From Pseudomonas sp. P8_241 (GTDB lineage: Bacteria > Pseudomonadota > Gammaproteobacteria > Pseudomonadales > Pseudomonadaceae): a stretch of DNA of 64,000 nt. The stretch is taken from assembly GCF_034008315.1 (NCBI RefSeq), contig NZ_CP125377.1, positions 5,024,501 through 5,088,500 of the forward strand. Reading direction: 5' to 3'. The notes below the pieces were generated by a model, which made no database searches, had not been told where the DNA came from, and worked only from the letters and a program-made list of their open reading frames with translations. The position numbers and the translations under genes were made by a program. Positions 59,300-64,000 of this stretch are shown here, one piece after another. How positions within the stretch are numbered: position 1 is the first letter of the stretch; each line of letters opens with the position of its first letter.

Positions 59300-60727
59300 T
59301 TACTCAGCCAGCTTGAAGGTGATGAAGCTGGCACGACCTTGACGCAACACCCGCATCGACACCGAACGATTCTTCGGCAACGCCTTGGCAATGTCCGCAA
59401 ACTCCTTGGCGGAGCCGATGGCCTGATTGTTCAGGTGGGTAATCACATCGCCAGGCTGCAAGCCGATCAGGGCAGCAGGACCGTCCTGGACTTCCTTGAT
59501 CACCACACCACCCTTGAGGTCGTAGGTCTTCTTCTGCTCGGCGGTCAGTTCAGCCACCGACACGCCCAATCGGTTGCTGCTGCGCTCAATGCTGGAACCA
59601 GGCAAGGCATCCAGCTCTTTGTCCTCATCCGGGATGGCGCCAACTGTCAACGCGACATTCTTGCGCTTACCGTCTCGAATCACTTCCAGATCGGCTTTCG
59701 CGCCCTCCTTCAATGCACCTACCAAATGCGGCAGATCCGCCGACATGACGATCGGCTGGCCATTCATGCTCAGGATCACGTCACCGACCTGCAAGCCGCC
59801 TTTGGCAGCCGGGCCATCATCCTGAATTTGAGCAACGAGCGCACCGGCTGGTTTCTCCAGACCGAACGATTCGGCCAGATCCTTGCTCACTTCCTGAATC
59901 ACCACACCCAACCAGCCACGGCTGACCTTGCCGCCGGATTTCAACTGATTGGAAACATCCATGGCCACATCGATAGGGATCGCGAACGACACCCCCATGA
60001 AACCACCGGAGCGGGTATAGATCTGCGAGTTGATGCCCACCACTTCACCGTTCAGGTTGAACAGCGGACCACCGGAGTTGCCCGGGTTGATCGGCACGTC
60101 AGTCTGAATGAACGGCACGTAGTTTTCGTTCGGCAGGCTGCGCCCCACGGCACTGACGATACCTTGGGTGACCGTATGGTCAAAACCGAATGGCGAGCCA
60201 ATCGCCACAACCCATTGACCCGCTTTCAGATCCTGGGATTTGCCGAGCTTCAGAACGGGGAGATCCTTGCCTTCGATTTTCAGCAGCGCCACGTCGGAAC
60301 GCGGATCCGTGCCAATCAGCTTGGCCTTCATTTCACTGCGATCAGCGAGGCGCACGAGAATTTCGTCGGCGTCGGCGATCACATGGTTATTGGTCAGGAT
60401 GTAGCCGTCAGGTGAAATGATGAACCCCGAACCCAGGGACTGAGCCTCACGCTGACGATCACCGCGTGGCGAGCGTGGTTGCTGCGGCATGCCGCGCTCG
60501 AAGAACTCGCGAAGCATCGGCGGCAAGCCTTCGAGATCAGGCATCTGCTGGTTCACCTTGCGATCCGGCAGTTTCTGCGTGGTACTGATGTTCACAACCG
60601 CAGGCGAGGCTTGTTCGACCAGCTGCGTAAAGTCAGGCAATTCGACCGCTTGAGCGGTGACTGCCTGCCCCAGCAACAACACAGTGGCAAAGATGGAAAG
60701 GTAAGACTTCAAACGTGGTATCGACAT
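59300..60727 (-). CDS. mucD: Periplasmic serine protease MucD (DegP/HtrA)
   Basis: A 475-residue HtrA protease that removes misfolded envelope proteins and restrains AlgU activation. The signal peptide is near 1-27 (AVTAQAVELP). The catalytic triad is His in YILTNNHVIADAD, Asp in DPRSDVALL and Ser in INPGNSGGPLF. Two PDZ domains follow. ATG 60727 has GGGAG upstream. It is separated from mucB by 178 bases, and mucC is absent. Confidence 0.96.
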   Translation of the reverse strand: MSIPRLKSYLSIFATVLLLGQAVTAQAVELPDFTQLVEQASPAVVNISTTQKLPDRKVNQQMPDLEGLPPMLREFFERGMPQQPRSPRGDRQREAQSLGSGFIISPDGYILTNNHVIADADEILVRLADRSEMKAKLIGTDPRSDVALLKIEGKDLPVLKLGKSQDLKAGQWVVAIGSPFGFDHTVTQGIVSAVGRSLPNENYVPFIQTDVPINPGNSGGPLFNLNGEVVGINSQIYTRSGGFMGVSFAIPIDVAMDVSNQLKSGGKVSRGWLGVVIQEVSKDLAESFGLEKPAGALVAQIQDDGPAAKGGLQVGDVILSMNGQPIVMSADLPHLVGALKEGAKADLEVIRDGKRKNVALTVGAIPDEDKELDALPGSSIERSSNRLGVSVAELTAEQKKTYDLKGGVVIKEVQDGPAALIGLQPGDVITHLNNQAIGSAKEFADIAKALPKNRSVSMRVLRQGRASFITFKLAE

Positions 60728-60905
60728 ACGGCTCCCGTTACGACGAGCAGGGTTAAGCGATATGGAGCAAGGAACACCGGGAACAATACGCCGGTATTTT
60801 TGTTCCGGGAACAACAAACAAGGCCAGAGCCGAGGGGCTGTGACCTATAAGAAATTTTAGGGATTTATGCAAATTGAAATGCTCACCAAACATTTCGATT
60901 TCAGC

Positions 60906-61865
60906 TCACTGCTTGGTTGCAGCGGCATCGGTGCGCATTGAAAGCGCAATCCGTTCAGCGGTGCCGACCGGTATCTCGCCAACCACGGTCACCATCATAT
61001 CGCCCTGCGGGGTAGTCAAGCGTCGAGACACGGCAACGGTGGGGCCTAACTGAGTGCGAATATCGGTGACGGGTGCACCATTGAGCGATTCGAGGAACAC
61101 CGAGAAGCGTGCCAGACCATCGTCGTACATCAGACTGTTGACCTGAGTTTTTGTGTCTGGATCTTTGCGCGCGGAGCTGCTGGTCAACTCGAAACCTGGG
61201 GGCAGCCAGTCGGAATGCCAAACCGGTGCAGCCTTGACCGCGGAAGCCTTGTCATTTTCAAGATTGACGGGCTTGCAATCGGCGCCGGGTTGCAACGCGC
61301 TGTCGGATGGAATCTGCGCGGTATCCAGTTGCGTGAACTGGAAACGCTCCAACAATTGACCCTTGTCGTTAAGCAACAACGATTTGAGTGGAAGGCCGGT
61401 TTCTTTGTCCAGATGCAGTTCAAAACCGTATCGATGCTGGTCGCGTGGCGTCAGCGAAACGATCACTGCGGATCGCCCGGCAACACGCGACTTGCCGATC
61501 ACCGCAAGGTCATACCAATTCTTGAGCTTTTGGGGATCGAGTGCACGAGCGCCAGAACTGGGTGAATCTCCAAGCCCCGATATCAGCGTGCCACTAACGC
61601 ATTGAGTATGCCCATCAATGCGTACGACTTCCTGAGCAGACCCGTCGAGCTGTAGCAACCGCTCACGGACCTTGCCATCCTGGACGCGATGCCAGATGTT
61701 GTGGGTAGAAAAACTACCGTTACGCTCGTAGACGAAAGTACCCTTAAAGCTTTGCTGTTGCTCGGCCTGGCCAAGACGGTTCAACCAGTCCTGGGCCTCA
61801 TCGGCGTGGGCTGGAACAATGAACCAGCCACCGAGCAGAAGCGTAAGTAGAGGTATGGCGCGCAT
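60906..61865 (-). CDS. mucB: AlgU regulator MucB (RseB-like)
   Basis: A 319-residue periplasmic protein that protects MucA from proteolysis. The signal peptide is near 1-21 (VPAHADEAQ). The RseB fold has FKGTFVYERNGSFSTHNIWH, VRIDGHTQC and the C-terminal DGLARFSVFLESL. It begins 8 bases after mucA, so the genes are co-transcribed. Confidence 0.95.
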   Translation of the reverse strand: MRAIPLLTLLLGGWFIVPAHADEAQDWLNRLGQAEQQQSFKGTFVYERNGSFSTHNIWHRVQDGKVRERLLQLDGSAQEVVRIDGHTQCVSGTLISGLGDSPSSGARALDPQKLKNWYDLAVIGKSRVAGRSAVIVSLTPRDQHRYGFELHLDKETGLPLKSLLLNDKGQLLERFQFTQLDTAQIPSDSALQPGADCKPVNLENDKASAVKAAPVWHSDWLPPGFELTSSSARKDPDTKTQVNSLMYDDGLARFSVFLESLNGAPVTDIRTQLGPTVAVSRRLTTPQGDMMVTVVGEIPVGTAERIALSMRTDAAATKQ

Positions 61866-61873
61866 GATCCTCC

Positions 61874-62461
61874 TTAACGGTTTTCCAGGCTTGCAGCACG
61901 AGCGTAAGGCAGCGCGCTCTCCGTACCTTTCAATGCAGCCTGTTGTGCGTGTTGACGCAAGTACCCTGGCAGACGCTGATCGTGCCAGCCTGGCTGACCT
62001 TGCAGAACGCCATTGGCCATAGGACCGGTGGCTTCCGAACTTTCATTGTAGCCGGCCAGAACAGCTGGGCCTTTTACTTGAGGAACGGTCAAGCCTGGCT
62101 GGTTCGATTGCTGCGCAAGTTCGACACCGGCGATCTCGTCCTGATTATACAGGCGAACTCCCGCCAGCACTGCAAGCGTCACCGAAGCAGCGACCGCCAG
62201 ACGACCCAGGCTGCGCCATGGTCCACGGGTGGCTTTTGCCGGCACCGCTTCGTCCGCCAGTGCAGCTGAAACGGCCGCAGCGATGTCCAGGCGTGGAAGC
62301 AAGAGATCCTTGTGCATCACTGCCCGAGCGATCTGGTAACGAGCCCAGGTTTCACGGGTTTCAACATCGTCAAAGGCATTCAATACCCGACGCAATTCCA
62401 ATTCGTCCGCTTCGTTATCCATCACTGCGGACAGCGATTCCTGCAGGGCTTCACGACTCAT
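61874..62461 (-). CDS. mucA: Anti-sigma factor MucA
   Basis: A 195-residue inner-membrane anti-sigma factor. The cytoplasmic AlgU-binding part begins MSREALQESLSAVMDNEADE. One transmembrane helix is near 86-104 (LAVAASVTLAVLAGV). The periplasmic tail has NQPGLTVPQVKGPAVLAGYN. The gene is intact with no frameshift of the mucoid type. It starts 31 bases after algU. Confidence 0.96.
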   Translation of the reverse strand: MSREALQESLSAVMDNEADELELRRVLNAFDDVETRETWARYQIARAVMHKDLLLPRLDIAAAVSAALADEAVPAKATRGPWRSLGRLAVAASVTLAVLAGVRLYNQDEIAGVELAQQSNQPGLTVPQVKGPAVLAGYNESSEATGPMANGVLQGQPGWHDQRLPGYLRQHAQQAALKGTESALPYARAASLENR

Positions 62462-62492
62462 GGCGTTCCTCTCTTGGCTGTCGCCGCTGTCT

Positions 62493-63074
62493 TTAGTTTT
62501 CCTGCAACAACGGCTGCAGGGCTTTATCGATGGCCTCCCGGGCGCGGAAGATCCGGGAGCGCACGGTGCCCACCGGACATTGCATGACGCTCGCAATGTC
62601 CTCGTAACTCAGACCATCAAACTCACGTAAAGTTAAGGCCGTACGCAAATCTTCCGGCAGTTGCTGAATGGTTCGATGGACGGTGCCTTCGATCTCATCC
62701 CGCAGCAACGCCCGCTCTGGCGACTCGAGATCCTTGAGGCCATGATCGCCATCGTAGAACTCTGCATCTTCAGAACTGACATCGCTATCCGGCGGCCGAC
62801 GGCCGCGTGAAACCAGATAGTTTTTCGCCGTGTTGATGGCGATGCGGTAAAGCCACGTATAAAACGCACTGTCTCCGCGAAAATTTCCAAGTGCACGGTA
62901 CGCCTTGATAAAGGCTTCCTGTGCCACATCCTGGGCTTCATGGGTGTCGTGCACAAAACGCACGATCAACCCGAGAATTTTGTGCTGGTATTTCAGCACT
63001 AGCAGATCGAAAGCGCGCTTGTCGCCGCGCTGAACGCGTTCGACCAGTTGCTGATCCTCTTCCTGGGTTAGCAT
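62493..63074 (-). CDS. algU: Envelope-stress sigma factor AlgU (sigma-22)
   Basis: A 193-residue ECF sigma factor (RpoE-like) controlling alginate and envelope-stress genes. The N-terminus is MLTQEEDQQLVERVQRGDKR. Region 2 has DVAQEAFIKAYRALGNFRGD and region 4 has LREFDGLSYEDIASVMQCPV. CGAGGAG precedes ATG 63074. It heads algU-mucA-mucB-mucD and is divergent from nadB. Confidence 0.97.
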   Translation of the reverse strand: MLTQEEDQQLVERVQRGDKRAFDLLVLKYQHKILGLIVRFVHDTHEAQDVAQEAFIKAYRALGNFRGDSAFYTWLYRIAINTAKNYLVSRGRRPPDSDVSSEDAEFYDGDHGLKDLESPERALLRDEIEGTVHRTIQQLPEDLRTALTLREFDGLSYEDIASVMQCPVGTVRSRIFRAREAIDKALQPLLQEN

Positions 63075-63132
63075 GAACACTCCTCGATAAGCTCGGAGGA
63101 GGCTTGCAGAACTAAACCACCAGACTTGCAAA

Positions 63133-63160
63133 CATAGACTCGGGCTTTTCGCAAAAGTTC
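63133..63160 (-). promoter_or_regulatory. AlgU-dependent promoter of algU, proximal
   Basis: On the minus strand GAACTT (63155-63160), 16 bases and TCTATG (63133-63138). This fits the AlgU consensus GAACTT-N16/17-TCTGA and implies autoregulation. Confidence 0.65.
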
Positions 63161-63325
63161 TCCCCCTCCAGGCAAGTTTCCTGCGGGCTCTGATTTGGCA
63201 CGCACGAAAAGCGCAGCGCGAGTTGACCCGGCTGCGCGAATAATCTTGTTATCGGATTCACCGGCAAGGATCAAACCCCGATCCCGCACCGAAACCGACA
63301 CTGTCCCTTGATTCAGGCAACGGTC

Positions 63326-63354
63326 TATTGATCTTGGCCCTTTGGCAAAAGTTC
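63326..63354 (-). promoter_or_regulatory. AlgU-type promoter of algU, distal
   Basis: On the minus strand GAACTT (63349-63354), 17 bases and TCAATA (63326-63331). A second consensus-like site about 190 bases upstream of the proximal one. The P. aeruginosa algU gene also has more than one AlgU-dependent promoter. Confidence 0.5.
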
Positions 63355-63626
63355 CAAATATTTATGCGGCATCACCCCGACATTGTGCAACCCTGCAGGG
63401 AAAAATACTGTTAAATCGACGATACAGTCCTCGTGTCGCCCAAATGGCAGAAAAACCATCCGACGAAGCGTCCGATATTTTCCGTCACAGTAGTTTCACA
63501 ATGCCATGCCCGCTCGGGTATTGTGCCGCTCCCCCCCTCTATATACTAGTGGGCTGTGCGGCTGCCTCGACTCGCCAGTCCAGGTGCGCCAACCCCGACC
63601 CGGGTCGCTTTGAGCGGAATCCTGAA

Positions 63627-64000
63627 ATGAGCCAACAGTTTCAACACGATGTTCTGGTAATTGGCAGCGGCGCTGCCGGCTTGAGCCTTGCGCTAACCTT
63701 GCCCGGTCATTTGCGCATCGCGGTATTGAGCAAAGGCAACCTCGCCAATGGCTCGACCTTCTGGGCACAGGGTGGTGTTGCTGCCGTTCTGGATGATACC
63801 GATACCGTGGAGTCCCACGTCGACGATACGCTCAACGCTGGCGGCGGTCTGTGCCACGAAGATGCCGTACGCTTCACTGTCGAGCACAGCAGGGAAGCCA
63901 TCCAGTGGCTGATCGACCAAGGTGTGCCTTTCACCCGCGATGAGCACTTCAGTACAGACGATGGCGCATTCGAGTTTCATCTGACTCGCGAAGGCGGACA
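63627..64000 (+). CDS. nadB: L-aspartate oxidase NadB (partial, runs off right edge)
   Basis: The first 124 codons of a flavoprotein that oxidises aspartate to iminoaspartate in NAD synthesis. The FAD-binding motif is DVLVIGSGAAGLSLALTLP near residue 8. STFWAQGGVAAVLDDTDTVE and THE HTREGG-like end are typical (DDGAFEFHLTREGG). Divergence from algU is conserved in Pseudomonas. The ribosome-binding site is weak. Confidence 0.95.
   Translation, partial: MSQQFQHDVLVIGSGAAGLSLALTLPGHLRIAVLSKGNLANGSTFWAQGGVAAVLDDTDTVESHVDDTLNAGGGLCHEDAVRFTVEHSREAIQWLIDQGVPFTRDEHFSTDDGAFEFHLTREGG

Larger units (their letters stand above)
63075..63626. other. Divergent algU-nadB intergenic region
   Basis: A 552-base region with no gene but promoters for both directions. 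Two minus-strand AlgU-type promoters for algU are listed separately. TATACT at 63542-63547 is a possible nadB -10 element, with no convincing -35. Confidence 0.6.

Noticed and set aside
59339..60415. 358-codon frame on the plus strand
   Set aside because: Antisense to mucD catalytic and PDZ domains.

Overview
The window is a 64 kb stretch of a Pseudomonas chromosome, most like the P. fluorescens group. The evidence is the protein sequences, long collinear stretches shared with P. aeruginosa (sagS-ospR-gpx-msrB-alaA-htpX-tpm; rnd-ycgL; dapA-bamC-purC; gcvR-bcp-perM-tusA-bepA; nadB-algU-mucA-mucB-mucD), and many Pseudomonas-type REP hairpins between genes. Species assignment is inference; no database search was possible.

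Layout. 1-1153: an AT-richer dGTPase gene running off the left edge, followed by a gene-poor stretch with one possible broken reading frame. 1753-9649: a signalling block with a receiver-only protein, a NarL/BvgA-type regulator, a BvgS/EvgS-type hybrid kinase and a sensory HD-GYP c-di-GMP phosphodiesterase. 9650-18484: peroxide and methionine-sulfoxide defence (fRMsr, gpx with its OspR regulator, msrB) around the SagS hybrid kinase, plus alaA, htpX and tpm. 18587-35627: mostly housekeeping genes (a DODA-type dioxygenase, deaD, a crotonase, a spermidine-synthase-like protein, class II DAHP synthase, a YcaQ-like glycosylase, ohrR, an RNA methyltransferase, rnd and others). 35693-41038: a more variable region with an EptA-type lipid A phosphoethanolamine transferase, a DMT exporter, two LysR regulators and a tautomerase.

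41462-51277 is a 9.8 kb integrated element in the 3' part of tRNA-Ser(CGA). A 64/65-bp direct repeat flanks it. It carries a tyrosine integrase and excisionase-like protein, several small phage genes, both terminase subunits (the large one frameshifted at an A7 tract), a tail fibre with an S74-type chaperone domain, an AT-rich acetyltransferase-like cargo gene and a SleB-type endolysin. There is no capsid, portal, tail-tube, replication or repressor gene. It is either a heavily deleted prophage or a very small satellite-like element.

51388-64000 is core: dapA-bamC-MBL-purC, gcvR-bcp, perM, tusA, bepA, and the envelope-stress operon algU-mucA-mucB-mucD with no mucC, divergent from nadB, which runs off the right edge. 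Two AlgU-type promoter matches precede algU.

The most interesting points are the compact tRNA element with matching TTCCCCCAA repeat clusters at both ends, the phosphorelay/HD-GYP cluster with a TAGGA-TTTT-TCCTA palindrome upstream of its regulator, nested AATTG/CAATT palindromes upstream of gpx, a secreted gluzincin-like protein that has lost its zinc ligands, and the AT-rich dGTPase at the left edge.
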